From assembly GCF_002224645.1 (NCBI RefSeq), contig NZ_CP022121.1, positions 3,631,501-3,695,500 of the forward strand: a stretch of 64,000 bases of DNA, read 5' to 3'. Of the stretch, positions 54,899 to 62,954 are shown piece after piece; positions within the stretch are counted from its first letter, which is position 1; the number at the start of each line of letters is the position of its first letter. This DNA is from Dehalobacterium formicoaceticum (GTDB lineage: Bacteria; Bacillota; Dehalobacteriia; Dehalobacteriales; Dehalobacteriaceae). The translations under genes were made by a program, and so were the position numbers. The notes under the pieces were generated by a model. It saw only the letters and a list, made by a program, of their open reading frames with translations, made no database searches and was not told the DNA's origin.

Positions 54899-56228
54899 AC
54901 CGAAACCTCACCCTAATACCATCGGCTTGCAAAGCATCATGATTTGTGAGCCCTTGGAATTGGAATACTTAGCTGCCGCCATCCAGGATCAGCACCAGGC
55001 AGTACTGGTAGATCTGATTTTAGAGAAAAAACCTCTCACCCATTTTATTAAATTGCATCGTCCCCAGGTGGTGGCATTAACCGCCTATATTGCCCATGTT
55101 AACGTGGTAAAAGACTATGCCCGGATCATTAAAAAAATAGATCCCCAAATTAAGGTTGTCTTGGGAGGGGTGCACGCTGATGTAGTGCCGGAGGATTTTC
55201 TGGATCCCCATATCGACATTATTTTCTCCGGCAATGGCATCAAGAACTTTGCTGCCTTAATGGATCTATGGGAAAAAGATCCTTTGGGATCACTGAAGGA
55301 AAAGATCATTAAAGGACTCGGTGTGCCTGAGATTCCGTCCCTTTTTCCTCTAAGGTCCCTTACCGTGAAATACCGCTCCCGCTATTATTATTTATATCAT
55401 AAGCCTTGCGCCTTACTTAAAACCTCCTATGGCTGCCCCTATTCCTGCAGCTTCTGTTTCTGTCGTCAAATTACCGAAGGTCAGTACCGGGAGCGGGATC
55501 TGGATCAAGTGATCGAAGAATTAAGCGAAATCTCAGAACCGGAAATCTATATTGTGGATGATAACTTTTTAGTGGATCCCCAGCGTGTCGACCGTTTTTG
55601 CACCCTATTAAAAGCACATGGCATTAAGAAAGGTTTTCTGATCTATGGCCGGGCTGATTTTATCGCCCAACATGAGGAAATCATAGCCAAGTTTGCCGCC
55701 CAGGGATTAAGGGCGGTAATTGTCGGCGTGGAATCCCCTAATCCCCGGGAATTGGAGGAATATCACAAAAACAGCAGTGTGGAAATCAATGAAAAGGCCA
55801 TTAAGATTCTCCGCAAATATGGCATCGACTGCTATGCCACGATGATTTTAGGACTGGATTGGGATGACCGTGATTTTGACCATCTCTCTCGATGGTTAAG
55901 GGAGCAAAAGCTGCGTTTTGTCAACCTGCAGCCTTTAACCCCTTTACCCGGTACCCCATTATTTGCTAAGTACCAGGATTCACTGGCAGTACCCCGGGAA
56001 AAATATGAAGAATGGGACTTAGCCAATTTGGTGGTACAACCCACCAGGCTCTCCTTGTCCAGATATTATTATCAAATCTTAAAGGTATATTTTCGGATCA
56101 GTCTCACTCCGGAAAACATCAAAGGAAATCTTAAATACGGGTTTTCCCTCAATCTTCGTATTGCTCTGGGGGTTTTAAGGATTATCCGTCAGTATTTGAA
56201 AAAAATCCTTGGGAGCAAGAAGCCATGA
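54879..56228 (+). CDS. B12-binding-domain radical SAM protein 2
   Basis: 449 residues from the ATG behind AGGAG. Same layout as radical SAM protein 1: B12-binding fold (MKILFVRPKPHPN; KVVLGGVHADVVPEDFLDP), then GCPYSCSFCFC (CX3CX2C) in the shared RPCALLKTSYGC-like context KPCALLKTSYGC, then EIYIVDDNFLVDPQRVDRF. The C-terminal helical region YYYQILKVYFRISLTPENIK is also shared. Paralogue of the two other radical SAM proteins in the operon. Substrate unknown. Confidence 0.86.
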   Translation: MKILFVRPKPHPNTIGLQSIMICEPLELEYLAAAIQDQHQAVLVDLILEKKPLTHFIKLHRPQVVALTAYIAHVNVVKDYARIIKKIDPQIKVVLGGVHADVVPEDFLDPHIDIIFSGNGIKNFAALMDLWEKDPLGSLKEKIIKGLGVPEIPSLFPLRSLTVKYRSRYYYLYHKPCALLKTSYGCPYSCSFCFCRQITEGQYRERDLDQVIEELSEISEPEIYIVDDNFLVDPQRVDRFCTLLKAHGIKKGFLIYGRADFIAQHEEIIAKFAAQGLRAVIVGVESPNPRELEEYHKNSSVEINEKAIKILRKYGIDCYATMILGLDWDDRDFDHLSRWLREQKLRFVNLQPLTPLPGTPLFAKYQDSLAVPREKYEEWDLANLVVQPTRLSLSRYYYQILKVYFRISLTPENIKGNLKYGFSLNLRIALGVLRIIRQYLKKILGSKKP

Positions 56229-57589
56229 AAATTCTCTTGGTACGGCCGGGCAGAAGAAAACAAGCCATTACCTTGGGGGAATTCATGTATGGAGAACCCC
56301 TGGGCTTGGAATCAGTTTTTGCCTTGCTTAAAGAGGAGCACGAATTAAAGGTCTTGGATTTGATGGTGGGCAAGGAGGATTTATTAACCATCTGCGTAAG
56401 CTATCGTCCCGATGTCATCGGCTTTACTTCCTTATGTATTGATGTCCCCGCTGTTCTTGATCTGGCAAAACAGGTGAAGGATCATCATCCCGATGTCATT
56501 ACCATGGTGGGAGGAACCCAAACCTTTCTAGCACCGGAAAGTTTTTTTGTGCCCCAAATTGATCATGTGGCGGAATTTACCACCAAAGAAAACTTAAAAA
56601 CACTCTGCTCTTATCTCCAAAAGAAAGCACAGGTACCTCTGATCGACGGCATCAGAAGCCAAGAAAATCATTTTGAAGGAACTGGCGTAAGGGGTATCAA
56701 CGACTATATTCAACCGGACCGTTCCTGTACCGATCAATATCGAAAATACTACAGCTACTTCGGTTATCGGCCCTGCGCTTTGCTGCAAACCTCCCGAGGC
56801 TGCAGTTCCATGTGTAACTTCTGTCAACGGTGGAAAATTGAGGGCAGTCAGGAAAAAGACGAACCCCTGACGGAGATTATCCGGGAGATTGAGAAAATCA
56901 AGGAACCTAGCATTATGATTATTGATAACAATTTTCTTTATCACCGGGAACGGTTGGAGAATTTTTGCGCTTTGCTGGAGGAGCGGGGAATCAGGAAAAA
57001 TTTCATCTGCTACGGCAGTGCCCAAAGCATCGTGCAAAATGAAACGACCATGAAAAGGCTGGCAGAAAACGGATTAAAGGCTGTGCTGGTGGGCTATGAA
57101 TCCTTTAAAGATGAAGAATTAGCCAATTATCAAAAAAAATCCACCAGGGCAATCAATATCGCAGCCGGAAAAATCCTCAAAAATTATCACATCGATTGCT
57201 GGGCCTCCTTTATCCTTCATCCGGATTGGACTACTCAGGACTTTAAAGAATTCAGGAAGTATCTTAGAATACTTCGGCCGGAAATCTCCTCCCTTACGCC
57301 CCTGACCCCTTTCCCCGGCAGTTTCTTGGCAAAAAAATACCGGGACAGAACCTTGTACCAAAAGGAGGATTATGATCAATGGAGCTATTCCCTGGTGTCC
57401 ATTGCCCCCGGTAATATGAGCCTGCGCCGGTATTATTTTGAGGTTTTACTCTCTAATTTTTATGTCAATCTTTTCATGAATAATGCTTCCTATCTGGTGA
57501 ATAAATTTGGCCTTTGCACCCTGTTGCGCTTATTAAAGGGTTCATTTAAGTTTCTCCTCAGATATCTGAGGTTCATGATCAAAGGCTAA
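56225..57589 (+). CDS. B12-binding-domain radical SAM protein 3
   Basis: 454 residues; the ATG overlaps the previous stop by four bases. B12-binding fold (MKILLVRPGRRKQAITLGEF; ITMVGGTQTFLAPESFF) and radical SAM motif GCSSMCNFCQR (CX3CX2C) after RPCALLQTSRGC. SIMIIDNNFLYHRERLENF matches the strand after the motif in its paralogues. Last gene of the operon. The copper ATPase gene converges with only nine bases between stops, and no terminator is seen there. Confidence 0.86.
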   Translation: MKILLVRPGRRKQAITLGEFMYGEPLGLESVFALLKEEHELKVLDLMVGKEDLLTICVSYRPDVIGFTSLCIDVPAVLDLAKQVKDHHPDVITMVGGTQTFLAPESFFVPQIDHVAEFTTKENLKTLCSYLQKKAQVPLIDGIRSQENHFEGTGVRGINDYIQPDRSCTDQYRKYYSYFGYRPCALLQTSRGCSSMCNFCQRWKIEGSQEKDEPLTEIIREIEKIKEPSIMIIDNNFLYHRERLENFCALLEERGIRKNFICYGSAQSIVQNETTMKRLAENGLKAVLVGYESFKDEELANYQKKSTRAINIAAGKILKNYHIDCWASFILHPDWTTQDFKEFRKYLRILRPEISSLTPLTPFPGSFLAKKYRDRTLYQKEDYDQWSYSLVSIAPGNMSLRRYYFEVLLSNFYVNLFMNNASYLVNKFGLCTLLRLLKGSFKFLLRYLRFMIKG

Positions 57590-57598
57590 TCCAAAGCA

Positions 57599-59152
57599 TT
57601 ATCTTAAAGGTTTATAGCCCTTCAATCGGAGAGCATTAGATACCACAGAGACAGAACTGAAGCTCATGGCGGCACCGGCAATCATGGGATTTAATAATGG
57701 TCCGCCAAAAATATGCAGCACACCCATGGCAATGGGAATCCCTAAGGTATTGTATCCAAAGGCCCAAAAGAGATTTTGCTTAATATTCCTGATGGTCTTT
57801 TTACTTAAATCGATGGCGGTAGGGACATCCATCAAATCACTCCTCATGAGCACAATATCAGCTGATTCCATGGCTACGTCCGTTCCTGAACCGATGGCAA
57901 TCCCAATATCCGCTTGGGCTAAGGCTGGTGCATCATTAATGCCATCCCCCACCATGGCCACCTTTTTCCCTTCTTCCTGAAGTTTTTTCACTTCCTCAGC
58001 CTTATCCTGGGGGAGCACCTCAGCCAGGATGCGATCAATACCAACTTGCTTACCAATTGCTTCCGCCGTTTTACGATTATCACCGGTAATCATGGCAACC
58101 TCGATCCCCATTTCATGGAGTTTTTCGATGGCCTTCTTGCTGTTTTCCTTCACCGTATCCGCCACAGCAATGATGCCGGCGATTTTTTCATCCATGGCAA
58201 TATACATGGGGGTTTTCCCTGCTCCAGCCAGTTCTTGGGCATGTTCCTCCAAATCACCTAAGGATATTTTTCTTTCCTCCATCAGTTTGCGGTTTCCCAA
58301 TAAAAGTTTTTTCGCCTCTATCATCACTTCTATGCCTTGCCCGGGAATAGCCTGAAAGTAATCCAGTTTCATCACAGGTACGCCTTGTGCTTCTGCTCCC
58401 TGAACAATCGCTTCTCCCAGTGGATGCTCCGACCCTTTCTCCGCAGAAGCTGCCCATTGCAACAGTTCGGTTTCTGTAATCCCCGGGATTGGGATCACAT
58501 CTGTAACCTGGGGTTTTCCTTCGGTAATCGTCCCTGTTTTGTCAAACACCACGGTCTGAATCTGATGGGCTGTTTCTAAGGCCGCTCCGCTCTTGATTAA
58601 GACTCCATATTCCGCACCCTTTCCAGTCCCTACCATGATAGCGGTAGGAGTGGCTAATCCTAAAGCACAAGGGCAGGCAATTACCAAAACAGAAATAAAG
58701 ATGGTCAAGGCGAATTCTGCCGTTTCTCCGGACAAATACCAGGCCAAGCCAGAAATTACGGCCAAAGATATCACAATGGGTACAAAGTACCCGGAAATTA
58801 CATCCGCCATTTTCGCAATGGGAGCCTTCGATCCTTGAGCATCCTCCACAAGTTTGATGATTTGTGCCAAAGCGGTATCCTTGCCCACTTTGGTGGCTCG
58901 ATAGCGGATAGTTCCGTTTTTATTGATGCTGGCGCCGATAATGCCGTCTCCCACATTCTTTTCCACGGGAATGCTTTCCCCGGTAAGCATGGATTCATCC
59001 ACGGAAGTGGTTCCAAACACTACCTCCCCATCCACAGGCATTTTTTCACCCGGTTTCACCAGGATGATATCTCCGACTTCCACCTCTTCGATAGCCATTT
59101 CGATTTCTTGATCATCTTTGATTACGATGGCCGTTTTGGGCGTAAGTCCCAT
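57599..59152 (-). CDS. copA: copper-exporting P-type ATPase CopA, C-terminal part (frameshift)
   Basis: 517 residues carrying the catalytic parts: TGES in the actuator domain, [16 protein letters not shown] with the CPC metal site, [10 protein letters not shown] with the phosphorylated Asp, [10 protein letters not shown], and [18 protein letters not shown]. Known: the P1B-type copper(I) exporter. The upstream part is in another frame; the ATG here overlaps that stop (TAATG). Adding one A to a run of five A restores [15 protein letters not shown], the normal CopA sequence. Confidence 0.9.
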   Translation of the reverse strand: MGLTPKTAIVIKDDQEIEMAIEEVEVGDIILVKPGEKMPVDGEVVFGTTSVDESMLTGESIPVEKNVGDGIIGASINKNGTIRYRATKVGKDTALAQIIKLVEDAQGSKAPIAKMADVISGYFVPIVISLAVISGLAWYLSGETAEFALTIFISVLVIACPCALGLATPTAIMVGTGKGAEYGVLIKSGAALETAHQIQTVVFDKTGTITEGKPQVTDVIPIPGITETELLQWAASAEKGSEHPLGEAIVQGAEAQGVPVMKLDYFQAIPGQGIEVMIEAKKLLLGNRKLMEERKISLGDLEEHAQELAGAGKTPMYIAMDEKIAGIIAVADTVKENSKKAIEKLHEMGIEVAMITGDNRKTAEAIGKQVGIDRILAEVLPQDKAEEVKKLQEEGKKVAMVGDGINDAPALAQADIGIAIGSGTDVAMESADIVLMRSDLMDVPTAIDLSKKTIRNIKQNLFWAFGYNTLGIPIAMGVLHIFGGPLLNPMIAGAAMSFSSVSVVSNALRLKGYKPLR

Positions 59153-60042
59153 TAATTTTTGATCGCTTCCGAGGTCTTACCTTTGGAAACGGATTCCAAA
59201 TATTTACCCAGAGTGATTAAAGTGAGAATCACTCCTGCCGACTCAAAATACAAGTCATGAGCATAGCTTGCATTTCCTAAAAAAATTTGAACGGTGGCAA
59301 AAATCCCGTAGAGTACCGCCGCAGATGTCCCGATGGCAATTAAGGAATCCATATTAGGGCTTCTTCTGAACAGGGATTTAAAACCCACGATATAGAAATG
59401 CTTTCCTGCCAAAACAACGGGGATCGTTAAGAATAATTGGGATAAAGCATAAGCAAGTGGATTCATCATCGGACTTAAAAAGTCAGGCAAAGGAAGTCCG
59501 ATCATATGACCCATAGATATATACAGCAAGGGGATGGTAAAAATTGCCGAGATCAGAAACCTGCGCCATAATAGCTTCATTTCCTCTTCTTTTTTCTCTT
59601 TATCAATATCTACGGTTGTTTCTTCATCTAAAACTTGATAGCCCGCATTTTCGATGGCCTTCTTAATCTCCGATATCCGAATTTGAGAGGGATCATAACG
59701 AAAGCTTAATTTTTCCGTCGCCAAATTAACGCCAGCCTCAGTTACCCCCGCCAGTTTCCCGGCAGCCTTTTCCACCCTTCTGGCACATGCGGCGCAGGTC
59801 ATGCCTTCTATTTTTAGGGTTTTAGGCAGAGACTCTGTCAGGGCAATAAATCCGGCCTGTTCCACCGCAGTTTGAATCTCGGCTAAGGATACTTTCCCTT
59901 CATCAAAAGTAATATTTAATTTTTCAGTAGCCAAATTAACATTGGCCTCGGTCACACCCGCTAATTTTTTCGTTGCCCTCTCTACACCTCTGGCACATGC
60001 GGCGCAGGTCATGCCTTCTATTTTCAAGGTTTTATTGGTCAT
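59152..60042 (-). CDS. copA: copper-exporting P-type ATPase CopA, N-terminal part (frameshift)
   Basis: 296 residues: two heavy-metal-associated domains, each with GMTCAACAR (residues about 9-17 and 82-90), then the first four membrane segments, ending at [16 protein letters not shown] and TAA. In other CopA proteins the chain continues directly into [10 protein letters not shown], which is found in the -1 frame. The slip site is C-AAAAA-TTAATG. The same type of lesion occurs in cbiG and cbiL. The two HMA domains share a 36-base identical DNA stretch. Located after csoR, as in many copper operons. Confidence 0.9.
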   Translation of the reverse strand: MTNKTLKIEGMTCAACARGVERATKKLAGVTEANVNLATEKLNITFDEGKVSLAEIQTAVEQAGFIALTESLPKTLKIEGMTCAACARRVEKAAGKLAGVTEAGVNLATEKLSFRYDPSQIRISEIKKAIENAGYQVLDEETTVDIDKEKKEEEMKLLWRRFLISAIFTIPLLYISMGHMIGLPLPDFLSPMMNPLAYALSQLFLTIPVVLAGKHFYIVGFKSLFRRSPNMDSLIAIGTSAAVLYGIFATVQIFLGNASYAHDLYFESAGVILTLITLGKYLESVSKGKTSEAIKN

Positions 60043-60091
60043 CTTTTCTCACTCCTTTATAGTGAAATCATACTTCATGAATTTCTCTGTT

Positions 60092-60358
60092 TTATTTACC
60101 GGAAATCCTTGATAAGATTCCCATAATCTCGTCGATTTTTTCACTGCCATTACCCTGTTCAAAAGCTTCCTTTACACAATGCATCAGATGCTGCTCCAAA
60201 ATCAAAAGATTTGCTTTTTTGAGCAGTGATTGGGCGGCCAAAATTTGATTGGAGATATCGACACAATAACGATCATCCTCAATCATTTTAATAATGGCCT
60301 CCATCTGTCCTTTGGCAGTTTGAATTGAATTCAGCGCTTGCTTTTTTTGATTATTCAC
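60092..60358 (-). CDS. csoR: CsoR-family copper-sensing repressor
   Basis: 88 residues, all-helical. RYCVDISNQILAAQ holds the first copper-ligand Cys and LEQHLMHCVKEAFEQG the His and second Cys, the C-H-C copper site of CsoR. Known: apo-CsoR blocks transcription; Cu(I) releases it. It lies upstream of copA in the same direction, gap about 50 bases. A matching operator is found just before it. Confidence 0.93.
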   Translation of the reverse strand: MNNQKKQALNSIQTAKGQMEAIIKMIEDDRYCVDISNQILAAQSLLKKANLLILEQHLMHCVKEAFEQGNGSEKIDEIMGILSRISGK

Positions 60359-60377
60359 GGCAACCTCCTCCTTCTAC

Positions 60378-60397
60378 CACCCCCCATAGGGGGGGTG
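60378..60397. promoter_or_regulatory. CsoR operator
   Basis: CACCCCCCATAGGGGGGGTG is a G/C-tract inverted repeat of the CsoR type, placed between the -10 box and csoR, so repressor binding would block the promoter. Confidence 0.82.
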
Positions 60398-60402
60398 ATT
60401 TA

Positions 60403-60431
60403 ATGATAATATATATTACTCTATATGTCAA
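60403..60431 (-). promoter_or_regulatory. sigma-70 type promoter for csoR-copA
   Basis: Minus-strand TTGACA (60426-60431), 17-base spacer, TATCAT (60403-60408). The operator starts just downstream. Confidence 0.85.
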
Positions 60432-60439
60432 GCACTCCA

Positions 60440-60469
60440 GAATAATAAAGAAACCCTCCGATGAGGGTT
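60440..60469 (-). terminator. intrinsic terminator after the selenocysteine-type flavoprotein gene
   Basis: Minus-strand AACCCTC-ATCG-GAGGGTT followed by TCTTTATTATT. It lies 20 bases after the TAA at 60489, which supports that TAA, not the upstream TGA, as the end of the gene. Confidence 0.75.
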
Positions 60470-60488
60470 CTGATAGCTCTGTTCTCAC

Positions 60489-61643
60489 TTAAAGCCAACG
60501 GTTTAACCAGTATTTTTCAAAAGCAATTTTAGCCCAATATGTACTTTTGGCCGGCTTCATTAGGGTAATAAAGGGTCCGGGTTCATGATAATAACGTACT
60601 GTGGAATAACGGGCTCGACCGAACCCGGTATTCATAATTCAGGCACCCTTCCCGGTATAGCGGAATTTTGGATTTAATCCCTGAGCTAAAAGAGCAATAT
60701 TGCGTGCCACCACCTCTCCTTGATAATGAGCAAAAATGCCGGCTTTAGGAGCATAGGCATCGATGACCGGCAGGCGAATGGCTGCAGCATCTCCAATCCC
60801 ATAAATATTGGGATACTTTGTTTCCAGGGTATGGGGATCCACTTCCATATAACCACTGCTGTCAACCAAGTCTGTGTTACGCAGCACCTTCGGTGTCCAA
60901 TGGGGTGCAACACCCAGAAGCAGGCGGGCAGGGATTCTTGTGCCATGATCCAGAACCAGTCCGTCCTTTTCCACCGCCAAAATTTTCGCTTGGGTGATCA
61001 GGTCGATATTTTTCTCATGAAGCATATTGCGGACACTTTGACCTACCCTGGGTTTGGCCAAAGGTTCCGGAGAAAAATCCGGGGTCACTAAAGTCAGCTT
61101 CACCTTGTTTCGAATTCCCCGCTGACGAAAAAACTGGTCCAGTAAAAACATCATTTCATAAGGTGCCGGAGGACATTTATAGGGTACGCTGGAGATAAAA
61201 AAGACGATTTCCCCTGCTTCAAAATGGCTTAACCTATCTTTGATGCTGATAATATCCTCAAATTGATAAGCATTGAAAGCAAATTCTTGAAATCCTGGGA
61301 CAGTTTCCGGATGATATTCAATCCCTAAGGCGAGAATTAAATAATCATATGCTAAAATTTGTTTGTTCGTAATAACCTGCTGATGATCCGGATCAATCCC
61401 TTTCACTTCCTCATGGATAAAGCCAATCTCCTTTTCTCTCAGACATGCAAGGGGGCGCACTATTTCTGACTCTCTGCGGGCTCCGATCATCAGCATGGGA
61501 AAGGAAGGGGTATAATAATGATTTTCCAATCGATCTATAACCGTGACTTCCATGCTTGATCCCATTGTTTTTTTTAATACAGTGGCAGAGACAATTCCAC
61601 CTGTTCCACCACCCAGGATTAAGGTCCTCTCCATTGATTTCAC
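60489..61643 (-). CDS. SQR-like FAD/NAD(P)-dependent oxidoreductase with in-frame UGA (probable selenocysteine)
   Basis: 384 codons. The N-terminus TLILGGGTGGIVSATVLKK is the FAD-binding fold of the sulfide:quinone oxidoreductase family; SVPYKCPPAPYEMMF holds a catalytic-Cys motif (KCxxAPYE), and YGIGDAAAIRLP the second FAD motif. After 334 codons comes TGA (60639-60641) in GKGA-(UGA)-IMNTGFGRARY. The same frame then stays open for 49 codons with typical family features, ending AKIAFEKYWLNRWL and TAA. Family members carry a redox-active Cys at this place. A SECIS-like hairpin follows the UGA. So Sec335 is the likely reading; the alternative is a truncated protein lacking its C-terminal membrane-anchor helices. 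Confidence 0.82.
60605..60632 (-). promoter_or_regulatory. bacterial SECIS-like hairpin
   Basis: Minus-strand stem AATACCGGGTTC / GAGCCCGTTATT, 11 pairs (one G-U) with one C-U mismatch, closed by a GGTC tetraloop. The loop begins 18 bases after the UGA, the same spacing and the same GGUC loop start as the SECIS of E. coli fdhF (established knowledge). Confidence 0.8.
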
Positions 61644-61685
61644 CTCAGGATTATTGTCTCCCGGAAATGAAAGCTTATGTGTTGT

Positions 61686-62936
61686 TCATGAGCCGGATTG
61701 GGATTGGACTTTTTTCCCAGACTCTATGGTTTCATCAGGGGAGAGGATAACTTCTTCTCCTTCCGTTAATCCATGAAGCACTTCTACCAGATCTCCGCTC
61801 TTGATCCCTGTTTCAATCTCCTTCAGGACAGCTTGCTGATTTTCCACAACAAAAACATAGTCTTTCCCCTGCCGGTCAAAAACTTCCTTTTCGTCGATGA
61901 GTAAGGCTTGTTTTCTTCCGGCCGTTATAATCTTAAGATCCACTTCGTATCCCGGCTTTAAGGTCTTTTCAGCAGCGCTAAAATCAACTTCCACCTTCAC
62001 TCTTTTTTGTTCAATACCCAGCTCCGATACTTTACTGAAGGCCGTGGGATAAATTTTTCGTACCTTGCCTTTCAGGTCATTGATCCCCATGTCTTCATTG
62101 GTGATCAGTACCTCTGCCCCTTCTGTCACATGCCCGATTTTATCCAATAAAATGTCGCTTTCCAGAAAAGTGTCCTCGGCACTGCCGATCTCAAAAAGCA
62201 AGGTACCCGGCTGAACAAAGCTGCCTGCTTTTATTTCCCTGGTCAAAACCAAACCATCAGCAGGGGCTTTAATAACCAAATCTGTGCTTTGCTTTTTCAG
62301 TAAATCAATCTCAGCCTGAATCTGGTTAATTTGCCCCTGCATCTCCTTTTGGACATTAACAGAGGTGCTTTTTTGGGCTTGGGCCAAATCGCTCTTGGCA
62401 GCTTCTGCATTAGCCTTAGCCTGTGCCAATAGCGTCAGGGAATTTCGATAACTATCCAAACTGAGGGCACCGCTGTCATATAGAATCTTGTTGTTTTCCG
62501 CCTGTCTTTGCGTCTCTTGATAAGAAGCCTCAGCTGAACGCAACAGGGCGGCCAGTTTATTGATCATATTTTGGTCCGCCGATTTAGTTGTTTCCTGGTA
62601 CCGTGCTTGTGCCGATTGCTGCTGAGCCTCCAGAGCCTGGATCTGCAAAAGAACTTCCCGATTGTCCATTTTGGCCAGAAGATCCCCGGTATTTACCGGA
62701 TCCCCGACTTCTTTAAAAACCTCCGTGAGAGCTCCTCCCGCCAGTGCATAAACTGCAGCCAACTCACGGGCTTGAACTACCCCGGTTTCTTCCACGTATT
62801 GATAAATATCACCCCGCGTTACCCGGCTAGTTTCTACACTGATACCCTGATCCTGGAAAAAGAACAGATATCCTGCCAGCAGCAGTCCCAAAACTGCCAA
62901 TCCCGCCCCCACAAACTTCTTCTTCATTACGCTCAT
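61686..62936 (-). CDS. HlyD/RND-type efflux periplasmic adaptor protein
   Basis: 416 residues. An N-terminal membrane anchor (VGAGLAVLGLLLAGYLFFF) is followed by a barrel-sandwich domain (VVQARELAAVYALAGGALTE), a long coiled coil of about 110 residues rich in Gln and Ala, and a closing beta-barrel (SGDLVEVLHGLTEGEEVILS). Known: such adaptors join MacB-type ABC permeases for export. The ABC permease follows upstream with a gap of 18 bases. Substrate unknown. Its stop is 42 bases from the flavoprotein start. Confidence 0.86.
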   Translation of the reverse strand: MSVMKKKFVGAGLAVLGLLLAGYLFFFQDQGISVETSRVTRGDIYQYVEETGVVQARELAAVYALAGGALTEVFKEVGDPVNTGDLLAKMDNREVLLQIQALEAQQQSAQARYQETTKSADQNMINKLAALLRSAEASYQETQRQAENNKILYDSGALSLDSYRNSLTLLAQAKANAEAAKSDLAQAQKSTSVNVQKEMQGQINQIQAEIDLLKKQSTDLVIKAPADGLVLTREIKAGSFVQPGTLLFEIGSAEDTFLESDILLDKIGHVTEGAEVLITNEDMGINDLKGKVRKIYPTAFSKVSELGIEQKRVKVEVDFSAAEKTLKPGYEVDLKIITAGRKQALLIDEKEVFDRQGKDYVFVVENQQAVLKEIETGIKSGDLVEVLHGLTEGEEVILSPDETIESGKKVQSQSGS

Positions 62937-62954
62937 TCCTTTCTCTCCGATTTT

